Shown: positions 18,395 to 26,803 of the stretch, in pieces
Position numbering within the stretch: position 1 is the first letter of the stretch
Layout: every line of letters starts with the position of its first letter
Source of the DNA: Gelidibacter japonicus
Lineage (GTDB): Bacteria; Bacteroidota; Bacteroidia; Flavobacteriales; Flavobacteriaceae
Reading direction: 5' to 3'
Assembly: GCF_010725055.1 (NCBI RefSeq)
Contig: NZ_BJKB01000017.1
Location: 1-64,000 of the forward strand
Length of the DNA stretch: 64,000 nucleotides
Program-made: the position numbers and the translations under genes
The notes under the pieces: generated by a model
Told to the model about the DNA's origin: nothing
The model's input: only the letters and a program-made list of their open reading frames with translations
Database searches by the model: none

Positions 18395-19627
18395 TTAAGA
18401 AACTGCTTTCAATCGCTTTAAAGTCGATTTATCCAACTTATCCTCTGCGTAGTCTTTGGTAACATGAAGTTTTTTCTCTTTGCTACTTGGCAATTCATAC
18501 ATGGCATCCGTTAAAATCTCTTCACATAGCGATCTTAATCCTCTCGCTCCCAACTTGTATTCAATAGCCTTTGAAACGATGAAATCCAAAGCTCCGTCTG
18601 TAATACTGAATTTTATGTCATCCATTTCAAACAGCTTTTTATATTGTTTGATAATGGCATTTTTTGGTTGCGTCAAGATTGCTCTCAAGGTTTCGGCATC
18701 TAAAGGGTCCATATAACTTAAGACCGGTAAACGACCAATAATTTCTGGAATAAGGCCAAAATCCTTCAAATCCTTTGGGACAATATATTGCAATAGATTG
18801 TCACTATCTATGACATCATCTTGAGAGGCGGCTTTATAACCAATAGCTGCCATATTGAGACGTTTTGAAATAATACGCTCAATACCATCAAAAGCACCAC
18901 CAGCAATAAACAAAATATGTTCTGTGTTGACTTCTATGAATTTTTGATCAGGATGCTTTCGCCCACCTTTTGGCGGAACGTTTACAGTAGTGCCTTCCAA
19001 CAACTTCAGTAAAGCTTGCTGTACGCCTTCTCCAGAAACGTCTCGGGTAATTGATGGGTTATCACTTTTGCGGGCAATCTTATCAATTTCGTCAATAAAC
19101 ACGATACCTTTTTCTGCTTTTTCAAGGTTGTAATCTGCAACCTGCAACAGACGCGTCAAAATACTTTCAACATCTTCACCAACATAACCGGCTTCGGTCA
19201 ATACCGTAGCATCCACAATTGCCAGGGGCACATTGAGCATTTTCGCAATGGTCTTTGCCATTAAAGTCTTTCCGGTTCCAGTTTGTCCAACCATGATGAT
19301 ATTGCTTTTCTGAATTTCAATTTCATCCTTGTTTGCCGGCTGCAACAACCTCTTATAATGGTTATAAACCGCCACTGACATCACTTTTTTGGTGTATTCT
19401 TGACCAATAATATATTCATCAAGAAACTCTTTAATTTGCTTAGGTTTTTTAAGCATCAATTCTGACGACAACTCCGCATTCCCACTTTGTTTTGACTCTT
19501 CCAAAACGATTCCGTGGGCCTGTTCAATACACCTGTCACAGATATGGGCATCCAAACCTGCAATCAACAAATTGGTTTCTGGCTTTTTCCTACCACAAAA
19601 CGAACATTCTAAATCTTCCTTTGCCAT
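18395..19627 (-). CDS. clpX: ATP-dependent Clp protease ATP-binding subunit ClpX
   Basis: ClpX unfolds tagged proteins and feeds them to ClpP. The N-terminal zinc-binding domain has C8, C11, C30 and C33. The AAA+ module shows Walker A GQTGTGKT, Walker B VFIDEIDK, and sensor region GRLPVLSY. The ClpP-docking loop, IGF in Escherichia coli, reads IGY here ([14 protein letters not shown]). At 410 aa it is full length. It lies 60 bases downstream of clpP on the same strand, so a clpP-clpX unit is likely. Confidence 0.97.
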   Translation of the reverse strand: MAKEDLECSFCGRKKPETNLLIAGLDAHICDRCIEQAHGIVLEESKQSGNAELSSELMLKKPKQIKEFLDEYIIGQEYTKKVMSVAVYNHYKRLLQPANKDEIEIQKSNIIMVGQTGTGKTLMAKTIAKMLNVPLAIVDATVLTEAGYVGEDVESILTRLLQVADYNLEKAEKGIVFIDEIDKIARKSDNPSITRDVSGEGVQQALLKLLEGTTVNVPPKGGRKHPDQKFIEVNTEHILFIAGGAFDGIERIISKRLNMAAIGYKAASQDDVIDSDNLLQYIVPKDLKDFGLIPEIIGRLPVLSYMDPLDAETLRAILTQPKNAIIKQYKKLFEMDDIKFSITDGALDFIVSKAIEYKLGARGLRSLCEEILTDAMYELPSSKEKKLHVTKDYAEDKLDKSTLKRLKAVS

Positions 19628-19687
19628 AACTCTTTTAATTCTTCATTTATTCAAAATACACTTTTATCGCTATTGATAAGTGTGTAA

Positions 19688-20371
19688 TTATATTTTCTTC
19701 GAACTAGATAAAACCTCATCAATCATGCCATACTCCTTGGCTTTTTCTGCTTTCATCCAGTAATCTCTATCACTATCCTCATATACCTTTTCATAATCCT
19801 GACCGGTATGTTTACTAATGATTTTATAGAGCTCCTCCTTTAAGGTTACAATCTCTCTCGCCGTGATTTCAATATCACTGGCCTGACCTTGAGCCCCTCC
19901 TAACGGTTGGTGGATCATAACACGAGAATGCGTCAATCCACTGCGTTTACCTTTTTCTCCTGCACATAACAAAACGGCTCCCATTGAAGCGGCCATTCCT
20001 GTGCATATGGTTGCCACATCGGGTTTGATGAGCTGCATGGTATCGTAAATACCAAGTCCGGCATATACACTTCCGCCGGGAGAATTGATATATATTTGTA
20101 TGTCCTTGGCTGCATCGGTACTTTCCAAAAACAATAATTGTGCTTGAATGATATTCGCGACCTGGTCATTAATGGCCGTCCCCATAAAAATAATACGATC
20201 CATCATCAATCTTGAAAACACATCCATCGCAACCGCATTCATCTGACGTTCTTCAATAATGTTCGGCGTCAAACCAACAGGATACATACTGTTCATAATT
20301 TGATTGTAATAGGTACTGCTGATACCTTGATCTTTTATTGCGAATTTCTCAAATTCTTTTCCGTAATCCAT
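19688..20371 (-). CDS. clpP: ATP-dependent Clp protease proteolytic subunit
   Basis: ClpP is the barrel-shaped serine protease partner of ClpX. The catalytic triad is readable as S129 (GMAASMGA), H154 (MIHQP) and D203 (DSDRDYWM). The 227 aa include an N-terminal extension of about 30 residues compared with E. coli mature ClpP, probably processed. It sits between tig and clpX, the classic tig-clpP-clpX order, but the strong terminator after tig means it may have its own promoter. Confidence 0.97.
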   Translation of the reverse strand: MDYGKEFEKFAIKDQGISSTYYNQIMNSMYPVGLTPNIIEERQMNAVAMDVFSRLMMDRIIFMGTAINDQVANIIQAQLLFLESTDAAKDIQIYINSPGGSVYAGLGIYDTMQLIKPDVATICTGMAASMGAVLLCAGEKGKRSGLTHSRVMIHQPLGGAQGQASDIEITAREIVTLKEELYKIISKHTGQDYEKVYEDSDRDYWMKAEKAKEYGMIDEVLSSSKKI

Positions 20372-20440
20372 AAATAGTATTTAGTTCTTAAATTCGTATA
20401 GCCCCAACTTCAGTGGGAAAATTGTATGACCATTACAGTG

Positions 20441-20475
20441 TCAAAAAAAAGCGTAAAACCTATCAGTTTTACGCT
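20441..20475 (-). terminator. Terminator of tig
   Basis: A perfect stem GCGTAAAAC/GTTTTACGC with a 6-base loop is followed by a run of eight T on the minus strand. It starts 28 bases after the tig stop, separating tig from clpP. Confidence 0.8.
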
Positions 20476-20502
20476 CTAAAGATAACGATTTAATTATAAT
20501 TA

Positions 20503-21825
20503 TTAGCTGTAAAACTCTTTTACAAAATCATCATAAGTAATTTCCTTAACCTTAAGGTTAGCTTCTTTTTTGTAAAGTTCCAGCAGTTTTTGACTCATTA
20601 ATTGTTCTGACAAACGTCTTACCTCCTCTTTATTGGATAAAATACGAGCCGCAATATCCTCTAACTCTTTATCTTGAGGATCCATTTGGCCAAATTGTGC
20701 CATTTGCACCTTGATCATTTTCTTGGCAAAATCCTTCAAGTCATCAAACGTAACCTGCAAGTTATATTTTTCAATTAATTTACCTTCAATTAATTGGTAG
20801 CGCATGCTTTTTTCAGAATTTTCATATTCTTCTTTAGCCTGATCAGCGTCCATTGGATCTTCACCAGCGGTCTGCATCCATTTTTGCAAGAACGCTGCCG
20901 GAAGGTCAAATTTTGTGTTTTCCACCAAATATTCAGTGACATCATTCATGAATTTTTGATCGCCTTGTTGTCCGAATTGTTTTTCCGAATCTTCCTTGAT
21001 CTTAGCTTTCAATTCAGTAACTGATGTGACCACATCTTTACCGAACAACTTATCAAATAACTCTTGATCCAGATCAGCCAATTCTCTGGTGTTGATTTCT
21101 TGAACGGTGAAGGTGACTTCAATGTCCAAATCATGGGCATCATCATGAGATACCTTTAAAAAGCTCATCAAATCATGACCGTCATTAAATAAGCCTTTGG
21201 TCTTTAAAGTGACAACATCACCAACTTTAGCACCAACCAATGCTTTTTCGGCAGCTTTGCTTTTTATCTTATCTAAAGTAAGCGTCGCTTTATTGTTGAT
21301 TTCCTTTTCTTCATTCACAAAAACACCTACAATCTCTGAGTCGTTTGTAACCGTCTCCTGAGAAACCAACTTGCCATATTGTTTACGGATATGCTCCACT
21401 TGGCTGTCAATCATTTTATCATCAGCAACAATACTGTAATGCGTGATTGGCTTTTTGCTCTTGAGCTCTACTTCAAATTCTGGTGCGAGACCCAACTCAA
21501 ACTCAAATGTGAAAGAATCAGCATCCCAGTCCAAATCATCTTGTGCTTTTGGCAATGGATTACCTAAAACATCCAATTTCTCCTCAGTCAAATACTTGTT
21601 GAGAGCATCCTGCAAAAGCTTATTGACCTCATCAACCAAAACGGCTTTCCCATACTGCTTTTTCACCAGTGTCATTGGCACACGGCCTTTTCTAAACCCT
21701 GGGATGTTGGCCGACTTACGATAATCCGCAAGAATTTTCTCTACCTTTGCGCTATAGTCTTCCTTAGCGATATCTACTTTTAAAACAGCATTTAATGCGT
21801 CAATGTTTTCTCTTGTAATATTCAT
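20503..21825 (-). CDS. tig: Trigger factor
   Basis: Trigger factor is the ribosome-bound chaperone that meets nascent chains. The N-terminal ribosome-binding domain contains the signature PGFRKGRVP near residue 45. A central peptidyl-prolyl isomerase domain (about 150-240) and the C-terminal helical chaperone domain follow. The ATG at 21825 gives 440 aa and begins MNITRENIDA; nine further in-frame codons upstream belong to the leader. A well-formed promoter lies about 150 bases upstream. Confidence 0.95.
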   Translation of the reverse strand: MNITRENIDALNAVLKVDIAKEDYSAKVEKILADYRKSANIPGFRKGRVPMTLVKKQYGKAVLVDEVNKLLQDALNKYLTEEKLDVLGNPLPKAQDDLDWDADSFTFEFELGLAPEFEVELKSKKPITHYSIVADDKMIDSQVEHIRKQYGKLVSQETVTNDSEIVGVFVNEEKEINNKATLTLDKIKSKAAEKALVGAKVGDVVTLKTKGLFNDGHDLMSFLKVSHDDAHDLDIEVTFTVQEINTRELADLDQELFDKLFGKDVVTSVTELKAKIKEDSEKQFGQQGDQKFMNDVTEYLVENTKFDLPAAFLQKWMQTAGEDPMDADQAKEEYENSEKSMRYQLIEGKLIEKYNLQVTFDDLKDFAKKMIKVQMAQFGQMDPQDKELEDIAARILSNKEEVRRLSEQLMSQKLLELYKKEANLKVKEITYDDFVKEFYS

Positions 21826-21977
21826 ATTATAATTAATAAAGCCAGATGGCATATTATTTTTAGTGATTTTAATTCTGCCAAAAACCTTCTAAAAAGTAAA
21901 GTCAGTTCAATTTAAGCTTAGTTTTTTCTTAAAAAAAGACCGCAAAATGCTTGTTGAACTAGCAGAAAATCGGGACG

Positions 21978-22007
21978 CAAAAGTACAAATTATTTAAATC
22001 TGAACAA
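21978..22007 (-). promoter_or_regulatory. Candidate promoter of tig
   Basis: The minus strand reads TTG, 19 bases, TACTTTTG, an exact match to the Bacteroidota -33/-7 layout. It implies a leader of roughly 145 bases before the tig ATG. Confidence 0.6.
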
Positions 22008-22032
22008 AGTTTTTAAACACTTGATTTATAAG

Positions 22033-22380
22033 CTATTTTTTGTCTTTGTCTAACAGTGAATAAAGTACGGATTGCAGAAACGATAAAAGCACACTAAATA
22101 GGAGTGCAATCCAAAATCCATCGACTTCAAAACCACCCATAAATTCATCTGCCAATAGGATGATGCAAGCATTAATGACCAACAGAAACAACCCTAAGGT
22201 CAAAATAGTAATTGGCAAGGTTAAGATTACCAAGATCGGCTTTAAAATAGCATTGAGAATTCCTAGTAAGATAGCCAATATTATAGCTGAAGTAAATCCG
22301 GCAACTTCCACTCCTGGAAGAAACTTTGCCAATACCACCACAGCAATAGCCGTAAGCAATACTCTTATAATTAAGTTCAT
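22033..22380 (-). CDS. Phage holin family-like membrane protein, 115 aa
   Basis: Four hydrophobic segments fill almost the whole 115 residues, with short loops (PGVEVAGF, LADEFMGGFEVDGFW). The pattern fits the PF04020 family of bacterial membrane proteins named after phage holins. No phage genes are nearby, so a lytic role is not implied. The charged tail LLDKDKK is cytoplasmic. It lies 24 bases downstream of the YwqK/TonB-C gene on the same strand. Confidence 0.8.
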   Translation of the reverse strand: MNLIIRVLLTAIAVVVLAKFLPGVEVAGFTSAIILAILLGILNAILKPILVILTLPITILTLGLFLLVINACIILLADEFMGGFEVDGFWIALLFSVLLSFLQSVLYSLLDKDKK

Positions 22381-22404
22381 ATTAATTGGATTAAGTTAAA
22401 ACTG

Positions 22405-23265
22405 TCATTTTTTAGGTTTATTTTCCCGCACATTGAACAGGATAGGTAATGAATATGGCACCACTACAGGTTTGCCTCGCTGAATACCGGATTGCATTTT
22501 AGGCAAAAGTTCAATCACCCAAATGGCTTCTTTCTCCAGAACAGGATGGGTTCCTCTGGCTTGAATATCCACTGCTTTTCCTTCCTTGTTTATTTTGAAC
22601 ATTACCAGGATACGCTGACTTTGGTTCAAACCCAATCCAAGGGCTACATTTGGGTTAAACTTCGCACCTACAAATTGTGAAATCTTATCACTCATGCATC
22701 TTCTCCGTTCTTTATTTGAATACTTGTCTTCACACCCAGGATAAACCGGAACCTTTTCTATCGCACCCTCTGGAACTATCGTTGGTGTCAATAACGTATC
22801 AGAATCAGAAGTCAAGGCCCTTCCATTGTCAAACTTCAGTCTGGCCATCACTTTCCCAGAAGCATCATATTGCACCCAGTTTTTGTGAAGCTTACCTTCT
22901 TTATAATTCCCAGACCACACCAATTGTCCGTTTTCCAGATATCTTTTTTCTGTACCGTCCTTTTTATCTTTCCGCAAGCTGCCTTCCAATTTCAATTGTC
23001 CATTGGTGTATAAATTCTGATAAACACCATCTCTATAACCATTTTTGTATTGAACGGACCACTGCAATTCTCCATTGTCATAATATTGCTTCCAAACCCC
23101 AAAAAGCTCTCCATTGACAAAATTTGATTCTATTTTTAATTCACCGCTTTCGAGATACTCCTTATAGAATCCGTCGTTTAAAGCACTTTCATAAAATAGA
23201 GATCCACTTTCATAATACCCTTTTGTAATGTATTCATTGTTGATCTTCTTGGTTTCCCAACTCAC
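22405..23265 (-). CDS. YwqK-repeat protein with TonB-C-like domain, 3' part of a split gene
   Basis: The first 160 residues contain about six YwqK/MORN-like repeats of the form xYxNGxLxxxxxYKxGxxDG. Residues 175-280 form the TonB C-terminal-like domain seen in the two tonB genes of this window (VYPGCE, RRCMSDKI, PKMQSGIQRGKPVVVPYSLPILFNV). The start would be GTG, overlapping the stop of the upstream ORF as GTGA, and falls inside a repeat. No signal peptide is present in this part; it is in the upstream ORF. The two ORFs together make a 367-aa exported protein if the frame shifts by -1. Confidence 0.7.
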   Translation of the reverse strand: MSWETKKINNEYITKGYYESGSLFYESALNDGFYKEYLESGELKIESNFVNGELFGVWKQYYDNGELQWSVQYKNGYRDGVYQNLYTNGQLKLEGSLRKDKKDGTEKRYLENGQLVWSGNYKEGKLHKNWVQYDASGKVMARLKFDNGRALTSDSDTLLTPTIVPEGAIEKVPVYPGCEDKYSNKERRRCMSDKISQFVGAKFNPNVALGLGLNQSQRILVMFKINKEGKAVDIQARGTHPVLEKEAIWVIELLPKMQSGIQRGKPVVVPYSLPILFNVRENKPKK

Positions 23266-23507
23266 TTTGCCATCGATAAAAAAGCTGTATATTCTCTATC
23301 CCGCTTGCCATCAGTATAAGTAAAGACTTCTGCCAATTGCCCATTAGGATGATATGTTCTCCATTCACCATCCTTTTTTTTATTTTTATATTGCCCTTCC
23401 GTCTTTAACTTCCCATCTTCAAAAAACTCTACAAAATCACCATCTTCTTGCGCATAAGAAAATTGAAAGCATATTATAAGTAAGAAAACAGAAGTGACTT
23501 TTACCAT
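23262..23507 (-). CDS. YwqK-repeat protein, 5' part with signal peptide
   Basis: A signal peptide ending FSYAQ is followed by two YwqK repeats (FFEDGKLKTEGQYKNKKKDGEW, YHPNGQLAEVFTYTDGKRD), and the frame then runs into LSMAK and a stop. In the -1 frame the repeat continues without a break as FFIDGKVSWETKK into the next ORF. The switch point is a six-T run. Either a base was lost from a seven-T run (mutation or sequencing error), or ribosomes shift at the slippery heptamer found there. Confidence 0.65.
   Translation of the reverse strand: MVKVTSVFLLIICFQFSYAQEDGDFVEFFEDGKLKTEGQYKNKKKDGEWRTYHPNGQLAEVFTYTDGKRDREYTAFLSMAK
23277..23283 (-). promoter_or_regulatory. Slippery heptamer TTTTTTA at the frame junction
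   Basis: In the zero frame the codons are GCT TTT TTA, so the heptamer is T TTT TTA in the phase needed for -1 frameshifting. After the shift the next codon is ATC, which opens directly into the downstream ORF. No stimulatory structure was established. Confidence 0.4.
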
Positions 23508-23534
23508 TGGATATTGTTTTTATGTATGAAGCGT

Positions 23535-24299
23535 TTAATTTAAAAATTCAATTACGGCATTATAAAAATCGGTCGGATTTTCAGCATGCAACCAATGACC
23601 GGCATTGGAAATCGTCACAATTTCAGCTTTCGGAAAGTGTGAATGAATCAAACTTTCATCTTGAAATGAAATATACTCAGAGCGATCACCACGTAAAAAC
23701 AAGGTTTCCTTTTCAAACTTGGCATGCATCGGTAAAGGCTCTCCTACCTCATTCACCTGCTCTTTTAAAACTTCTAAATTGATACGTAATGCAAGTTTCC
23801 CTTTTTCTTTCCAATATAAATTCTTGAGTAAAAACTGTCTCGTCCCCGAATCAGAAACATAACGTTTTAATTCTTTATCTGCAGCACCTCTACTTTTAAG
23901 TTTTTCAAAGTCTAAAGCAGATAAACCATTCAAAATGTCATCATGATGGGTGGGATAATAGCGTGGTGAAATATCGGCGATGATCAATTTAGAAACCAAT
24001 TCAGGGTATTCAACCGCAAATAGCATAGCAGTTTTCCCTCCCATAGAATGCCCTAAAAGAACGATGTCATGTATATTATGTTCATCACAATAACGCTTCA
24101 AATCTTCTACCATGACCTCGTAGTTAAATTCATCACTGTGAAAACTGCGACCGTGATTACGTTGATCAATAAGATGCACCTCATATCCTTCCTCACTGAA
24201 TTGCGTACCTAATGTTTTCCAATTGTCGCTCATACCCAAAAATCCATGGAGAAAAACAAACGTTTGGCCTTGGCCTAAAATAGTGGAATGAAGATTCAT
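23535..24299 (-). CDS. Alpha/beta-fold hydrolase
   Basis: This is a YbfF-like esterase of the alpha/beta hydrolase superfamily. The nucleophile is S85 in LLGHSMGG, the oxyanion motif is FLHGFLG (residues 16-22), and the catalytic histidine lies in NAGHWLHAE near residue 236. The acid is probably the aspartate in LRGDRSEYI. It has no signal peptide and so is cytoplasmic. The natural substrate is unknown. Its ATG lies directly after the heptad tract that follows pdxJ. Confidence 0.88.
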   Translation of the reverse strand: MNLHSTILGQGQTFVFLHGFLGMSDNWKTLGTQFSEEGYEVHLIDQRNHGRSFHSDEFNYEVMVEDLKRYCDEHNIHDIVLLGHSMGGKTAMLFAVEYPELVSKLIIADISPRYYPTHHDDILNGLSALDFEKLKSRGAADKELKRYVSDSGTRQFLLKNLYWKEKGKLALRINLEVLKEQVNEVGEPLPMHAKFEKETLFLRGDRSEYISFQDESLIHSHFPKAEIVTISNAGHWLHAENPTDFYNAVIEFLN

Positions 24300-24302
24300 G
24301 AT

Positions 24303-24358
24303 GATTTATGATTGTTGATTTATGATTGTTGATTTATGAACGATGACTGAAGACTGCC
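24303..24358 (-). repeat. Eight-unit heptad tract between pdxJ stop and hydrolase start
   Basis: On the sense strand eight 7-base units follow each other without gaps, each ending in TC: GGCAGTC, TTCAGTC, ATCGTTC, then ATAAATC alternating with AACAATC. The tract fills the space from 2 bases after the stop to 3 bases before the next ATG. Confidence 0.75.
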
Positions 24359-24360
24359 TA

Positions 24361-25074
24361 CTATTTCAACTGTCTCAAATACATATTGATTACATTTTCA
24401 ATGCCCAAATACAAACTTTCAGAAATTAAGGCATGCCCAATTGAAACTTCCAACAAGTCAGGAATATTCTGCTTGAAATATTTGATATTATCTAAAGACA
24501 GGTCATGTCCTGCATTGAGGCCCAAACCCAGTGCACTGGCTAAAATGGCGCAATCTCTGTAAGGTTTGATTCCCATTTTATCTCCGAGACTGTAGGCGTC
24601 TGCATAGGCTTCAGTGTACAATTCAATCCTATCTGTTCCCGTAGCTTTTGCACCTTCGATTTGCTTCATTACAGGATCCACAAAAATAGAAGTGCGAATC
24701 CCGTTCTGTTTAAATTCTTTGATGACATCAACCAAATAGTCTTTATGTTTAATGGTGTCCCATCCCGCGTTAGATGTAATTGCATCCTCCGCATCAGGCA
24801 CTAAAGTAACTTGAGTAGGCTTCACCTCCAGGACCATATCCATAAATTGCCGGATCGGATTGCCTTCAATATTAAATTCAGTATATACTTCTGACTTTAA
24901 ATCATACACATCCTGATAGCGAATATGTCTTTCATCAGGTCTTGGATGGATGGTGACGCCTTGGGCACCAAACTTTTGAACATCTCTCGCAAATTGAACC
25001 ACATTCGGAACATCCCCACCTCTTGAATTTCTAAGGGTTGCAATCTTATTGATATTTACGCTCAACTTTGTCAT
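24361..25074 (-). CDS. pdxJ: Pyridoxine 5'-phosphate synthase
   Basis: PdxJ condenses 3-amino-1-hydroxyacetone phosphate with deoxyxylulose 5-phosphate in vitamin B6 synthesis. It is a TIM barrel with the family's start KLSVNINKIATLRNSRGG, the motif GVTIHPRPDERHI, ELYTEAYA and the phosphate site near AGHDLSLDNI and VSIGHALISES. The ATG at 25074 gives 237 aa, the normal length; 13 upstream in-frame codons are rejected. A TATTTTTG element lies about 19 bases upstream, without a clear -33 partner. Confidence 0.95.
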   Translation of the reverse strand: MTKLSVNINKIATLRNSRGGDVPNVVQFARDVQKFGAQGVTIHPRPDERHIRYQDVYDLKSEVYTEFNIEGNPIRQFMDMVLEVKPTQVTLVPDAEDAITSNAGWDTIKHKDYLVDVIKEFKQNGIRTSIFVDPVMKQIEGAKATGTDRIELYTEAYADAYSLGDKMGIKPYRDCAILASALGLGLNAGHDLSLDNIKYFKQNIPDLLEVSIGHALISESLYLGIENVINMYLRQLK

Positions 25075-25161
25075 AGCTTTTATTTTAAAGGACAAAAATA
25101 CAAAGTAGATCATGCTTTTTGTTGTTATTTTTAATTATTTTGCAAGAACAAAACCAAGAAC

Positions 25162-25818
25162 ATGCCATTACGAGAATATATTATTAACGATATTAAGCCA
25201 CTAAACATAAATGATAAGGTAAGCGACCTTAAATTGATGTTCAATGAGCTGACGTATTCTCATATTCCAATTGAAAACAATCAAGCATATCTTGGATGCA
25301 TCTCTGAGACCGATGTCCATTGTTTTGACGGCAAAGACACTATTTTAGAATGCAGCCATTCCTTAGAAGGATTTTTTGTGAGATTAGATACCCCTTGGTT
25401 GGATGTTTTGGAATCCTTTGCCCATAATTCATGCAATATTATGCCAGTATTAGATACTCAAAACAACTATTTAGGCTATTACGAGCTCAATGACATTATT
25501 GGAAGATTTAATGAAACGCCATTCTTTTCAGAACATGGCGGCACTCTAATCATTGAAAAAGGCATTCAAGATTATTCGTTTAGTGAAATCTGCCAGATCG
25601 TAGAATCCAATGACGCCAAGATTTTAGGCGCGTTCATCTCCAAAATGGAAGATGATCTGGTTCAAGTCACACTTAAAATTGGTAGTTTAGGGCTTAATGA
25701 CGTCATACAAACCTTTAGAAGATACAGCTATAATATTATATCCGGCCACGAAGAGGACACCTATATTGAAAACTTAAAGGAGCGTTCAGAATATTTGAAC
25801 AAATACCTTAATATGTAA
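25162..25818 (+). CDS. CBS domain protein with ACT-like C-terminus
   Basis: Residues 1-125 form a pair of CBS domains, which usually bind adenine nucleotides. Residues 130-205 (GGTLIIEKGIQDYSFSEICQIVES ... VTLKIGSLGLNDVIQTFRRYSYNI) resemble an ACT domain, the arrangement seen in AcuB-like proteins. There is no membrane segment. It is 4 bases upstream of nadK and certainly cotranscribed with it, so a nucleotide-sensing regulatory role connected with NAD metabolism is possible, though this is inference. Confidence 0.8.
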   Translation: MPLREYIINDIKPLNINDKVSDLKLMFNELTYSHIPIENNQAYLGCISETDVHCFDGKDTILECSHSLEGFFVRLDTPWLDVLESFAHNSCNIMPVLDTQNNYLGYYELNDIIGRFNETPFFSEHGGTLIIEKGIQDYSFSEICQIVESNDAKILGAFISKMEDDLVQVTLKIGSLGLNDVIQTFRRYSYNIISGHEEDTYIENLKERSEYLNKYLNM

Positions 25819-25822
25819 GTCT

Positions 25823-26704
25823 ATGAAAATTGCTATTTATAGTCAGAATTTCAAGAATAAAGAGACATGCATAGGGACACTTTTGAATTATTTGTCGCAG
25901 AAAAAAGCTAATGTTTTTATTGAAAATCAGTTTTATAGGCTTATCGACAAGCATTTTGACCTTAAAAACAATTATAAGGAATTTGAAGTTTTTCAAACCC
26001 TCGACAATTCCTTTGACCTGCTCATTAGCATTGGCGGCGATGGCACTATTTTAAGGGCAATAACCTATGTAAGTGATCTTTCCATACCCATTATTGGAAT
26101 TAATACTGGCCGCCTAGGCTTTTTGGCAACGATACAAAACAATCAAATTGAGAGTGCTCTTGACAGCATTTACGAAGGCGACTACAGAATTTCAGAACGC
26201 AGCCTGTTAAGTATCGAAACCAATCCTGAAAACAAAGACTTAGTACAGCTCAATTTCGCACTCAACGAAATAGCCATAAGTCGAAAAAATACCACCTCCA
26301 TGATTACGGTAAACACGCATTTAAATGGAGAGTATTTAACATCCTATTGGGCAGATGGCTTAATTGTTTCCAGCCCCACAGGTTCCACAGGATACTCACT
26401 TAGCTGTGGTGGCCCCGTAATTTCTCCGGACGCAAAGAGCTTTGTCATAACGCCTATCGCACCGCACAATTTAAGTGCAAGACCCTTGGTTATTCCTGAC
26501 GACACCCAAATCCAATTAAAGGTTGATGGGCGCGAAGACTTTTATTTGATTTCATTGGACTCACGAATCGCAACTTTGCACAACAGTACCATTGTTACTG
26601 TCAAGAAGGCAAGCTTCAAAATAAAGATGATTGAACTCCATAGTGAGAGCTTTATTGATACCCTTCGCAAAAAACTGCTTTGGGGAGAGGATAAACGCAA
26701 CTAA
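25823..26704 (+). CDS. nadK: NAD kinase
   Basis: The enzyme phosphorylates NAD to NADP. The signature GGDGT lies at about residues 72-76 (ISIGGDGTILRA), followed by NTGRLGFLA and the NAD-binding region SPTGSTGYSLSCGGP. At 293 aa it has the normal length. It starts 4 bases after the CBS gene. The NADP it makes supports the biosynthetic genes of this region but no specific link is shown. Confidence 0.96.
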   Translation: MKIAIYSQNFKNKETCIGTLLNYLSQKKANVFIENQFYRLIDKHFDLKNNYKEFEVFQTLDNSFDLLISIGGDGTILRAITYVSDLSIPIIGINTGRLGFLATIQNNQIESALDSIYEGDYRISERSLLSIETNPENKDLVQLNFALNEIAISRKNTTSMITVNTHLNGEYLTSYWADGLIVSSPTGSTGYSLSCGGPVISPDAKSFVITPIAPHNLSARPLVIPDDTQIQLKVDGREDFYLISLDSRIATLHNSTIVTVKKASFKIKMIELHSESFIDTLRKKLLWGEDKRN

Positions 26705-26754
26705 ACAATAAAAGCTTTTAAATACTGTTTATCTGTAATACAATTTGATTCAAA

Positions 26755-26786
26755 TTGTTATAGGCTAATCTTATTTATTATATTTG
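26755..26786 (+). promoter_or_regulatory. Candidate promoter of the DUF6089-uppS-bamA unit
   Basis: TTG, 21 bases, TATATTTG. The -7 element ends 17 bases before the ATG of the DUF6089 gene, giving a very short leader. Confidence 0.55.
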
Positions 26787-26803
26787 CAAACTTTTAAAAT
26801 TAT

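Noticed and set aside
22033-22380. Prophage trace (holin family protein)
   Set aside because: The PF04020-like family occurs widely in bacterial chromosomes; no other phage gene is near.
24303-24358. CRISPR-like array
   Set aside because: Repeat units are 7 bases with no spacers and no cas genes are in the window.
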